Of a DNA stretch of 64,000 nt, positions 26,038 through 33,518 are shown in pieces. Positions within the stretch are counted from its first letter, which is position 1. Each line of letters begins with the position of its first letter. The notes beneath the pieces were generated by a model. The model was not told where the DNA came from and did not search any database. It worked only from the letters and a program-made list of their open reading frames with translations. The position numbers were made by a program, and so were the translations under genes. The DNA lies in assembly GCF_026537325.1 (NCBI RefSeq), contig NZ_JAFNMJ010000003.1:174866-238865 (forward strand), in the 5' to 3' direction. This DNA comes from Bifidobacterium sp. B4142. Lineage in GTDB: Bacteria; Actinomycetota; Actinomycetes; Actinomycetales; Bifidobacteriaceae.

Positions 26038-27441
26038 ATGGTCGACCATGTTGATAAGAGAACAAAACTGCTGATTACCGGCACTGCCGGGCTCGCCTTC
26101 TGCGGGGTCCTTTTGGAGACCTCGCTGAATGTCACTTTTCCGGAGATGACCCGGTACTTCAACACCGGGCTGGGCACGGTCCAATGGCTGACTACCGGCT
26201 ATCTGCTGGTGGTAGCCCTGACGGTTCTGGCCGCCGCCTGGCTGGAGCATTCATTCACGACCCGTGCATTGATTCTGTCCAGCGTGGGAATATTCCTGTG
26301 CAGCGACCTGATGTGCATCCTTGCTCCATGTTTTCCTGTCCTTATGGCGGGACGTCTCTTGCAGGGCATCAGTACTGGTATCGCTCTTCCTTTAGTGTTC
26401 TCCCTGATTATGAGGAAGGTCCCTCTTCACATCCAGGGTCGCTACGTGGGCAGCGCCGGCATGGCGGTGGCTCTGGCGCCCTCCCTGGGGCCGACCTTTG
26501 GCGGGGCCGTTATCCAAGCCTTATCCTGGCGAGCAATCTTTTTGATCGTGTTGCCCATAGAGCTGGTTTTTGGGGTCATAGCACTCATCTCAGTAGACAG
26601 GGAGAGCGCCCATGTCGGACCCTTCGCCTGGCTCCAGTTCCTTCTTCTGGGTATTTTCCTGACTGGACTGACCCTGGGGCTGAGCACCCTGGATGTGCAC
26701 GGTCCTATTACCTGGCTGTCTCTGTTCATCGGTGTTCTGGCCCTGGTTGCAGGGATCTGGACCCTTACGCATCAGCGCACCAGGCTAATCAACATCGTGG
26801 TCTTCCGGAACCGTACCTTCACCCTTGCCCTGATCCTCTACTTCCTGGTCCAGTTCGTTCAGATTGGCCTGACGTTCATCCTGCCCAACATGGCCCAGTC
26901 CGTCCTGGGAGAGACCTCCACCGTGGCCGGCCTGCTTCTGCTGCCGGGGAGCCTGCTCTCGGCCCTCTGCCAGCCCATCACGGGCGGCTATTTGGATGGC
27001 CATGGCCTGCGTGGACTGCTCGCTGTGGGAAGCACTGCCTTCTTCCTTTCGGCCTTAGGCTTCCTGGTTCTCAGCCGGCACTTGTCTGTTCCGCTGATGG
27101 TTCTTCTCTACGCCTGCTACATGGTCGGTCAGGCTTGCGTCTTCAACAACCTGCTCACGGTCGGACTGCAGCATATCCCAGCCAAACTGGTGCCTGACGG
27201 CAACGCACTCTTCAACACCCTTCAGCAGTATTCAGGCGCCGCCTCGACCGGCGTTCTGGCCGCCATCATCACGGGCATGCCCAAGGCCAGAGGGATTCAT
27301 GCCGGCGCTCAGGCCTTCCAGTTCGGGGCCGTTTGGGCTTTCGTTTTCGTGTTTCTCATCGTCCTGGTCATCCTCTTGGTGGCCTGGTTCCTAGAGCACA
27401 GCCTGGCCAGTCAGGATAAAGGTGGGGTTCAGGTTGTATGA
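26038..27441 (+). CDS. MFS transporter, EmrB/QacA (DHA2) type
   Basis: A 467-residue polytopic protein of the 14-span drug:proton antiporter branch. Visible signs are LLETSLNVTFPEMTRYFNTGLGTVQWLTTGYLLVVA (split here: the NVTFP...VQWL.TGY pattern of span 1-2), GRLLQGISTGIALP in span 4 and the antiporter motif C region ALAPSLGPTFGGAVI in span 5. The ATG at 26038 follows GAGGAGCGG, so it is preferred over 26020. It is a single gene between trmD and the convergent YdcF gene. Drug or metabolite export is probable; the substrate is unknown. Confidence 0.88.
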   Translation: MVDHVDKRTKLLITGTAGLAFCGVLLETSLNVTFPEMTRYFNTGLGTVQWLTTGYLLVVALTVLAAAWLEHSFTTRALILSSVGIFLCSDLMCILAPCFPVLMAGRLLQGISTGIALPLVFSLIMRKVPLHIQGRYVGSAGMAVALAPSLGPTFGGAVIQALSWRAIFLIVLPIELVFGVIALISVDRESAHVGPFAWLQFLLLGIFLTGLTLGLSTLDVHGPITWLSLFIGVLALVAGIWTLTHQRTRLINIVVFRNRTFTLALILYFLVQFVQIGLTFILPNMAQSVLGETSTVAGLLLLPGSLLSALCQPITGGYLDGHGLRGLLAVGSTAFFLSALGFLVLSRHLSVPLMVLLYACYMVGQACVFNNLLTVGLQHIPAKLVPDGNALFNTLQQYSGAASTGVLAAIITGMPKARGIHAGAQAFQFGAVWAFVFVFLIVLVILLVAWFLEHSLASQDKGGVQVV

Positions 27442-27471
27442 CCTCTGATTCCTTTCGGAAGGCCAATGGTG

Positions 27472-28488
27472 TTAATTGAGCAATGAGATACCGACCCAGA
27501 CGGCCCAGCCTAGTGCAAGGACCAGGTAGGGCCACCAGTGCATGCGGGTGATGGCTACGAACTCCCGGATGAATGCAGTCGGCCAGTAGTAGCCCTTGGT
27601 GTGTGAGCCGATCCCGTCGGCATTCAGTCCCACCTTGCTGGCATATTCGCTGGCCCGGAAGACGTGGTAGTCGCTGGTGACCAGGGCCACCCGGTAATGC
27701 TCAGGCCCGGTGCCCATCTCGTAGCGGTCATCCAGGATCTGCTTGGAGTAGCGCAGGTTCTCCAGGGTTGTGGTCGACCTGTCCTCCATGATGATGGCCT
27801 CGGCTGGCACCCCACACGAGTTGAGTAGATACTGTGCCATGGCCCTTGCCTCGCTGATGACCTCGTCGGGGCCTTGCCCGCCGGAGACCACGAAGCGTCC
27901 CAGGCGTCCCTGCCGCTTCCAGAGGTCTACAGCCTTGTCCAGCCGTCCCCGGAGCAGAGGCGTGGGTTCTTCGCCGCGCAGACCTGCTCCGTGGATGATG
28001 ATGTAGTCGTAGCGACGCTTGCGGGGCAGCAGCCTGTAAAGGCTGGAATAGAGCAGCAGGGCCAGGAAGGAGAAGAAGAACCAGGTGGCTTCCAGGTCGA
28101 TCAGCCCAGCCAGCTTCTGCAGCCATGAGGGGGCGCCAAACCCAGCCAGGAGGGGCGAAAGAAACATGTAGGCCACCACGGCCAGCGCTAGCAGTCCCGG
28201 CAACAGGGTGGTCAGGGAGATCCCCTCATGCCGGATGACGATGACCGTGTTGGCCAGCAGGAAGCAGATCACCAGCAGGGGAGAGGCAATGAGCAGGATG
28301 ACCAGGGGCAGGATCAGCCAGCGCATCCCGAACTGCAGAAGAAGCGCTCCGCCCAGGGACAGCAGCAGGAGCAGGAGCCAGATGGCATTGCGGAACTGCC
28401 GTGGTTCCTTGTGCAGGTCCCAGAGGAAAAGCAGGCCGAAGATGATGGCGGGTGCATAGAGCAGGAGGAGTTGCAGGTAGTTGGTCAT
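27472..28488 (-). CDS. YdcF-like (DUF218) membrane protein
   Basis: About 338 residues: roughly five N-terminal membrane spans, then a DUF218/YdcF domain from about residue 165 (YDYIIIHGAGLRGEEPTPLLRGRLDKAVDLW), with FVVSGGQGPDEVISEARAMAQYL and MEDRSTTTLENLRYSK, and a last membrane span. The DUF218 fold includes proteins tied to cell-wall and envelope functions (SanA, ElyC), but no reaction is established for this subgroup. ATG 28488 follows AAGGGGAATCACGGC and gives a natural membrane start; 28572 is an alternative. Convergent with the MFS gene, 30 bases away. Confidence 0.87.
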   Translation of the reverse strand: MTNYLQLLLLYAPAIIFGLLFLWDLHKEPRQFRNAIWLLLLLLSLGGALLLQFGMRWLILPLVILLIASPLLVICFLLANTVIVIRHEGISLTTLLPGLLALAVVAYMFLSPLLAGFGAPSWLQKLAGLIDLEATWFFFSFLALLLYSSLYRLLPRKRRYDYIIIHGAGLRGEEPTPLLRGRLDKAVDLWKRQGRLGRFVVSGGQGPDEVISEARAMAQYLLNSCGVPAEAIIMEDRSTTTLENLRYSKQILDDRYEMGTGPEHYRVALVTSDYHVFRASEYASKVGLNADGIGSHTKGYYWPTAFIREFVAITRMHWWPYLVLALGWAVWVGISLLN

Positions 28489-28844
28489 GCCGTGATTCCC
28501 CTTCCCGAGGACGAACTGGCAGGGTTGTATTCCACTGTAGCTAATAGATGAGTCGCTGCTCGTCCTTGACATGCCACCGCTTCCCAGACCGCCGTGGTAC
28601 CATAGATGTGGTAAATCTCACACGTTCAAAAGCTGAGGGTGGGCGATTCCCGGCGGCGCGAATTCCAGGTCGAGACCATGATAATGATGGGTCCTTTCAG
28701 GATTGCACATCGGTGTCCCCATGGGCGTGGTCGGTCGCAAGGCAGCGATGCGTTGGAAGGATTAGGGGTTCAAGTGATTTTGGGTTTCTCCGCGATCCGG
28801 AGATGGTTCGGACCTGGCGTGCAAGGTTGTAGAGAGGTGCGGTA

Positions 28845-29663
28845 ATGAAAGTAGTAATATTCTCCACCTGCGTGGTGGACCTCATGTTTCCGAACGTGGG
28901 GAAGGCCATGGTGGAGGTGCTGGAGCGGTTCGGCTGTGACACCTACCTTCCCAAGCAGCAGATCTGCTGCGCCCAGCCCACTTTCAACAGCGGGTATGTC
29001 AAGGAGAGCATGCAGGTCATGCGCAACGAGGTCGATGCCCTGCTGAGCGTGGATGCCGACTACATCGTGGGTCCTGCAGGTTCCTGCGTGAATATGCTCA
29101 AGGAGCTGCCCTTCCATCTCAAGAACGACCCGGTCTACGCGGCCAAGGCCCAGACCATGGCTGACAAGACCTATGAATTCTCGCAGTTCCTCTATCGTGT
29201 GCTGGGTGTGCTGGATGCGGGCGCCGAACTTAACGCCGTGGCCACTTACCATCGTTCCTGCCACATGACACGGCTGCTGGGGGAGCGGACCAGCCCATTC
29301 GTCCTGCTTGACCACGTCAAGGGTCTGACCATGGTACCCCTGCCGCATATCGAGAACTGCTGCGGGTTCGGCGGCATGTTCTCCATGAAGGAGCCTGAGA
29401 TTTCCAAGCAGATGGTGGATGAGAAGGTGAACGACGTGCTCAGCACCAAGGCCAGCGTCCTCATCTCCTGCGATCCAGGCTGCCTGATGAACATCGGCGG
29501 CCGCTTCAACCGGCGTGGCGAGAAGATCACCATCATGCACCTGGCTGAGGTGCTCAATCACAACGTGGACATGAGCCGCGTCAAGTATGTGGAAGGCCGC
29601 TCTGCAGGCGAAGGGGCCGCGGGTTCCCTCAGGGCTGCCAAAGAAGAGGGGGCTCTGGTATGA
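28845..29663 (+). CDS. lutA: L-lactate oxidation complex subunit LutA (CCG-domain Fe-S protein)
   Basis: LutA with LutB and LutC oxidises L-lactate to pyruvate in Bacillus. The 272-residue protein has two cysteine-rich CCG-type domains: ICCAQPTFNSGY (Gly of the first CCG replaced by Ala) with PAGSCVNML, and ENCCGFGGMFS with SCDPGCLMNIGG. The start ATG follows GAGAGGTGCGGTA. Its stop overlaps the lutB start (ATGA at 29660-29663), showing translational coupling. The extra C-terminal tail is Ala/Gly-rich. The upstream 270 bases are non-coding and should hold the promoter. In bifidobacteria, which make lactate, the physiological direction is open. Confidence 0.9.
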   Translation: MKVVIFSTCVVDLMFPNVGKAMVEVLERFGCDTYLPKQQICCAQPTFNSGYVKESMQVMRNEVDALLSVDADYIVGPAGSCVNMLKELPFHLKNDPVYAAKAQTMADKTYEFSQFLYRVLGVLDAGAELNAVATYHRSCHMTRLLGERTSPFVLLDHVKGLTMVPLPHIENCCGFGGMFSMKEPEISKQMVDEKVNDVLSTKASVLISCDPGCLMNIGGRFNRRGEKITIMHLAEVLNHNVDMSRVKYVEGRSAGEGAAGSLRAAKEEGALV

Positions 29664-31165
29664 GCAGCATGGTCAATGGCAAGAAGGCTGCGCAATATCT
29701 GCGGACCAGCAAGGCTCCCTTCCTGACCAGGGTCAAAGAGTCCGAACAGGACGAATTTGCCCAACAGGCCGTGGCCAAGGCCCAGGATGCGCAGTGGGTC
29801 AAGCGGGAGGCCGCCCGTCAGGAACTGGGCAATTGGGAACAGTGGCGCGACCTGGGCGAGCAGATTCGCCAGCACGTCATCCGCTACCTGCCTGACTACC
29901 TGGAGGAATTCGCCGACAATGTAGAGAAGCGCGGCGGCCATGTCTTCTTCGCTCAGACCGACGATGAGGCTGCTCAGTACATCAAGCAGATCGCCATCGA
30001 AAAGAAGGCCAAGCACGTCGTCAAGAGCAAGTCCATGGTGACCAGCGAGATCAACCTGGATCCTACGCTGATGACTGTGCCCGGCCTGGAAGTGCTGGAG
30101 ACCGACCTGGCCGAGTTCATCCTGGAGGAGGACGACTGGGACCAGCCCACGCATCTGGTCTTCCCTGCCCTGCACAAGAACCGTGAACAGGTTCGTCAGG
30201 TTTTCGAGAAGAAGCTGGGCTACAAGGGCGACAACGATCCTCAGCACATGGCTCGATTCTCGCGCAAGGTTCTGCGCAAGCACTTCCTTGAGGCCGACAT
30301 GGGCATCACCGGCTGCAACTTCGCCGTGGCTGACACGGGCATGATCAACCTGGTGACCAACGAGGGCAACGCCGACCTGGCCATGTGCATCCCCAGGACC
30401 CAGGTGGTGGTCATGGGCATGGAGCGTCTGGTGCCGACCATGAAGGAGGCCGAGACCATGGACAACATGCTGGCCCGGTCCGCTGTCGGCCAGAAGCTGA
30501 CCTCCTACCTGACCTACACTGCACCACGCACCGGCCAGGAGTCGGACGGGCCGGACGATGTCTATGTGGTAATTCTGGACAACGGCCGCTCCAACGCTCT
30601 GGGAACGGTTTTCGAGCCCATTCTCCAGTGCATCCGTTGCGCTTCCTGCCTGAACGTCTGCCCCATCTACCGGCACATCGGCGGTCACGGCTACGGATCC
30701 ATCTATCCCGGTCCTGTGGGCTCGGTGCTTTCGCCAGTGCTGGACGGTGGCTACGACGACTTCGGGGATCTGCCCTACGCCTGCAGCCTGTGCGCAGCAT
30801 GCACGGCCACCTGCCCGGTCAAGATTCCCCTGCATCAGCTCATGATCGAGCACAGGCGGATCATGATGGATGATCAGTCCCAGGCCAATCTGATCGACGA
30901 CACAGTCATGAGGGTCATGGGCCTGGGAACCGGCCACTCCTCGCTCTTCCGTACCGCCCTAGGGGTGGATCACACCATGCTGACGCCTATATCCAAGAAG
31001 CAGCCGGAGACAGCCAAGAACCTCTTCGCCAGTGATCGGCACGTGGAATGGATGCCCTTCGTCTTCGGCGGATGGACCAAGGTTCGTGATCTGCCGGATC
31101 CGCCCAAGCACGGGCAGAACTTCCACAGTTGGTTCGCTCATCATAAGAAGGAGCAGCAGGCATGA
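29660..31165 (+). CDS. lutB: L-lactate oxidation complex subunit LutB (ferredoxin-type Fe-S protein)
   Basis: A 501-residue protein with the LUD domain in the first 300 residues (VKSKSMVTSEINLD, ADTGMINLVTNEGNADL) and two [4Fe-4S] ferredoxin motifs, CIRCASCLNVCP from Cys324 and CSLCAACTATCP from Cys375. It is the electron-transfer core of the LutABC complex. ATGA overlaps at both ends link it to lutA and lutC. Length and motifs match the Bacillus LutB type. No lactate permease or LutR regulator lies beside it. Confidence 0.93.
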   Translation: MSSMVNGKKAAQYLRTSKAPFLTRVKESEQDEFAQQAVAKAQDAQWVKREAARQELGNWEQWRDLGEQIRQHVIRYLPDYLEEFADNVEKRGGHVFFAQTDDEAAQYIKQIAIEKKAKHVVKSKSMVTSEINLDPTLMTVPGLEVLETDLAEFILEEDDWDQPTHLVFPALHKNREQVRQVFEKKLGYKGDNDPQHMARFSRKVLRKHFLEADMGITGCNFAVADTGMINLVTNEGNADLAMCIPRTQVVVMGMERLVPTMKEAETMDNMLARSAVGQKLTSYLTYTAPRTGQESDGPDDVYVVILDNGRSNALGTVFEPILQCIRCASCLNVCPIYRHIGGHGYGSIYPGPVGSVLSPVLDGGYDDFGDLPYACSLCAACTATCPVKIPLHQLMIEHRRIMMDDQSQANLIDDTVMRVMGLGTGHSSLFRTALGVDHTMLTPISKKQPETAKNLFASDRHVEWMPFVFGGWTKVRDLPDPPKHGQNFHSWFAHHKKEQQA

Positions 31166-31866
31166 CCGATCGTGAGGTATTCCTGGATTACCTGGCCAAG
31201 AAGAGCAGACGGCCCCGCCACCAGCTCAAGGATCATCCTTTGGTGCCGGTCAACGACCTGCCGGAGACCACCTTGTCTGGCCACACCCAGGATGAGCTGC
31301 TGGAGATCGCCCGGAAGAGCAGCGAAGCCGTCCATGTGGACTTCCGTACTTGTACCAAGGCTGGCCTGCCCACTGCTCTGGATGAGTTCATCGATTCGCG
31401 CAAGGATGACAGCGACCATGTGATGCTGCCCACCTCCGACCTGTTTGCAGATTTCGGTCTGGAGGAGTGGAGGGACGGCCTGAATCCGCCCGCTACTTTC
31501 TGGAAGCCGGGAGCCAGCCGCGAAGAGAACATCAAGACCGCCGACGAGTCTGGTACGGCCATCGCCTTTGCGGACTTCCTGCTGGCGGAGTCGGGCACCA
31601 TCACCGTAGCTACCACTCCTGGCCAGGGTCGTGCCTTCCACTTCCTGCCGGTGCACTATCTGAGCATCATCCGCAAGTCCAAGATCCTGCCCCGAACCCG
31701 GCAGGCCATGGACTACTATGATCCGGCTCTGGTCTCGGGCGAGCTCAAGACCTCCAACATCAACTTCATCACCGGCCCTTCCAACACGGGCGACATCGAG
31801 ATGGTGATCGTGGTGGGCGTGCATGGCCCTCTGGATATGACATATCTGGTGGTTGAAGACATGTAG
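31162..31866 (+). CDS. lutC: L-lactate oxidation complex subunit LutC
   Basis: A 234-residue LUD-domain protein, third subunit of the LutABC lactate oxidation complex. Recognisable patterns are TADESGTAIAFADFLLAESGTITV, LPVHYLSIIRKSKILP and ITGPSNTGDIEMVIVVGVHGP, the last being the family signature. It overlaps lutB by four bases and is followed by a strong terminator 34 bases after its stop, so lutABC is one closed operon. Residues 1-50 are variable and basic. Confidence 0.93.
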   Translation: MTDREVFLDYLAKKSRRPRHQLKDHPLVPVNDLPETTLSGHTQDELLEIARKSSEAVHVDFRTCTKAGLPTALDEFIDSRKDDSDHVMLPTSDLFADFGLEEWRDGLNPPATFWKPGASREENIKTADESGTAIAFADFLLAESGTITVATTPGQGRAFHFLPVHYLSIIRKSKILPRTRQAMDYYDPALVSGELKTSNINFITGPSNTGDIEMVIVVGVHGPLDMTYLVVEDM

Positions 31867-31900
31867 CTCTACAACATTTCCTGCTTAGGCAGGCGCATTC

Positions 31901-31959
31901 CCGTAAGTGGGGAGTCAGCGGCTCGAAAAGGGGCGCTGACTCCCCACTTACGGTTTTGT
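31901..31959 (+). terminator. Strong terminator after lutABC, perfect 20-bp stem
   Basis: Arms at 31901-31920 and 31934-31953 (beginning CCGTAAGTGGGG and ending CCCCACTTACGG) pair perfectly over 20 bp around a 13-base loop, followed by TTTTGTT. It lies between convergent lutC and rimM. Only the plus-strand side has a T run, so it chiefly serves lutABC. Confidence 0.9.
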
Positions 31960-31971
31960 TGAAAGATGGAT

Positions 31972-32577
31972 TCAGCCCAGACCGGGCAGAAGTCCTCCAG
32001 GTGGATCGATGGCCACGTACCCGTTTTCAATGTCGACTTGGGGCACCAAGGCCTCGACGAAGGGTATCAGCCCTTCCGCATCATCGTCGCTTTTTTCGGT
32101 AGTCATGCAGATCTGCAGCTGCTGCTGGGCTACACCGTCCAGCACGTCGCTGACGCGGCCGACCACTCGTCCGGCAGGCTCGCCCAGTGAGTTGCCTGGG
32201 GCCATGCGAACCTCGAGTCCGATCAGATCCTCGGGGTACCAGGCATCCTCCTGTGCCAGCTCCTCGGCTGGATCAGCCTGGACATACAGTTCGATGCCGT
32301 TCAGTGCTTCGGAGGCGTTCCTGTCTTCCACCCCTTTGAAGAGGACGATCCAACGCTGTTTGAAGCGGCGGGAGGAGGCTACCGTGAAAATCTGTCCGTC
32401 CTTGGTTTGCAACTGGGAACCTGGGACGAATCGCCGCTCAGGCTCGTCGGTGTAAGCATATACGTTGACCTCGCCCTTGAGTCCCTGGGCGCGGCCGATA
32501 CGGCAGACCCTCAGCAACCTTGGCTGCTGAGGGTCCGGACCCTGCGGGTCGTGATTGGTGGACCGGCTGGGGCTCAC
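31972..32577 (-). CDS. rimM: 16S rRNA processing protein RimM
   Basis: RimM binds S19 in the 30S head and helps 16S rRNA maturation. The 201-residue protein has the N-terminal RimM barrel (LRVCRIGRAQGLKGEVNVYAYTDEPERRF) and C-terminal PRC barrel (YPEDLIGLEVR ... GRVSDVLDGVAQQQL, PFVEALVPQVDIENGYVAIDPPGGLL). The ATG overlaps the stop of the KH-domain gene by four bases, so they are coupled. trmD, which is normally next, is 6 kb away behind lutABC and other genes. Confidence 0.95.
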   Translation of the reverse strand: MSPSRSTNHDPQGPDPQQPRLLRVCRIGRAQGLKGEVNVYAYTDEPERRFVPGSQLQTKDGQIFTVASSRRFKQRWIVLFKGVEDRNASEALNGIELYVQADPAEELAQEDAWYPEDLIGLEVRMAPGNSLGEPAGRVVGRVSDVLDGVAQQQLQICMTTEKSDDDAEGLIPFVEALVPQVDIENGYVAIDPPGGLLPGLG

Positions 32578-32807
32578 CGGCGCACATCCATGATGTCGAC
32601 GCGCACCTTGTGGTCGGCCAGCGCCTGGATCACGGAGCGGATGGCGTTGGCGGTCCTGCCGCCCCTGCCGATCACACGGCCGATATCCTCGGGGTTGACC
32701 CGTACCCTCAACAGCTCTCCGCGAGAGTTCTCGTGGGACTTGACCGACACGTCATCGGGAAAGTCCACGATGTTCCTGATCAGGTGCTCAACGGCCTGTG
32801 CAAGCAT
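32574..32807 (-). CDS. khpA: KH-domain RNA-binding protein (KhpA type)
   Basis: A single-KH protein of 77 residues. The KH core RVNPEDIGRVIGRGGRTANAIRSVI includes the GxxG loop (GRGG). KhpA binds RNA broadly and in Gram-positives works with KhpB in cell size and division control. Position between rpsP and rimM is the standard one. The start at 32807 (MLAQAVEHLIRNIVD) matches the family; an in-frame ATG at 32825 would add six residues. Overlaps rimM by four bases. Confidence 0.93.
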   Translation of the reverse strand: MLAQAVEHLIRNIVDFPDDVSVKSHENSRGELLRVRVNPEDIGRVIGRGGRTANAIRSVIQALADHKVRVDIMDVRR

Positions 32808-32843
32808 GTTAGCCGGTCCTTCCAATCCTTGATGAATGTGCCC

Positions 32844-33302
32844 TTACTCAGCTGCCTGCTCGGCCTGGGCGGCATCTGCCGACTCATCGGCCTTGGGGGC
32901 TTCCTTCTCCGCCTGGGCCTTGGCCTTGGCATCAGCCTCGGACTTGGCGGCCTTGAGCTTCTGGGCTTCGTTCTGTGCCTGCTCGATGCGAGCCTGGGCG
33001 TCGACCTCGGCCTGCGGCACCTTAAGGGTGCCCTCTTTGCCGGGCAGATCCTTGAACTTCTGCCAGTCGCCGGTGATCTTCAGAAGGTTGAAGACAGGGT
33101 CGCTGGGCTGAGCGCCCACACCCAGCCAGTACTGGGCGCGCTCGGAGTCGATCTTGATTGAAGAGGGCTGGGTGTTGGGATCGTAGGTGCCGATCTCCTC
33201 AATGACCTTGCCATCGCGCTTCTTGCGGGAATCGACCACGACCACGCGGTAGAAGGGGTAGAACTTCTTGCCCATTCTCTTCAGACGAATTCTGGTTGCC
33301 AA
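32844..33302 (-). CDS. rpsP: 30S ribosomal protein S16
   Basis: S16 is a 30S assembly protein. The core ([23 protein letters not shown] split: [44 protein letters not shown]) is followed by an Ala/Lys/Glu-rich tail of about 65 residues, common in actinobacteria. No ATG fits the family N-terminus: the start is a TTG at 33302, eight bases after AGGAG. The longer ATG-started frame would add 45 unrelated residues. First gene of the rpsP-khpA-rimM operon; a TATACT element lies near 33431 on this strand. Confidence 0.93.
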   Translation of the reverse strand: MATRIRLKRMGKKFYPFYRVVVVDSRKKRDGKVIEEIGTYDPNTQPSSIKIDSERAQYWLGVGAQPSDPVFNLLKITGDWQKFKDLPGKEGTLKVPQAEVDAQARIEQAQNEAQKLKAAKSEADAKAKAQAEKEAPKADESADAAQAEQAAE

Positions 33303-33518
33303 AACGGCTCTCCTTGGTACTTGGTGTGCCCGGCGACGTCTCCATGTGGGGCATGGTGGCGCTCCTGGCGTGTTCCTCACGGCCGTCGGAATGAGAGGGC
33401 TCCTCCGGACATGAATAACAGCAAAAGTATACCTCAACCTTAGGATTAAGGGTCTGCTGTGGCATACGCCCCAACAGGCCCTTGGTTCGGTTTTGCTCCA
33501 ACCAGTTTTGACCGAGGT

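Noticed and set aside
28573-28844. Possible small gene upstream of lutA (28548-28832)
   Set aside because: Ser/Arg-rich frame without ribosome site; the stretch is better explained as the lutABC promoter region.
29558-30937. 459-codon minus-strand frame opposite lutA/lutB
   Set aside because: Shadow of lutB, which has two ferredoxin motifs; Leu/Gly/His-rich translation with no family likeness.
33303-33437. Extended N-terminus of S16 from an ATG at 33437
   Set aside because: The added 45 residues do not resemble S16; a TTG start at 33302 with AGGAG gives the family N-terminus.
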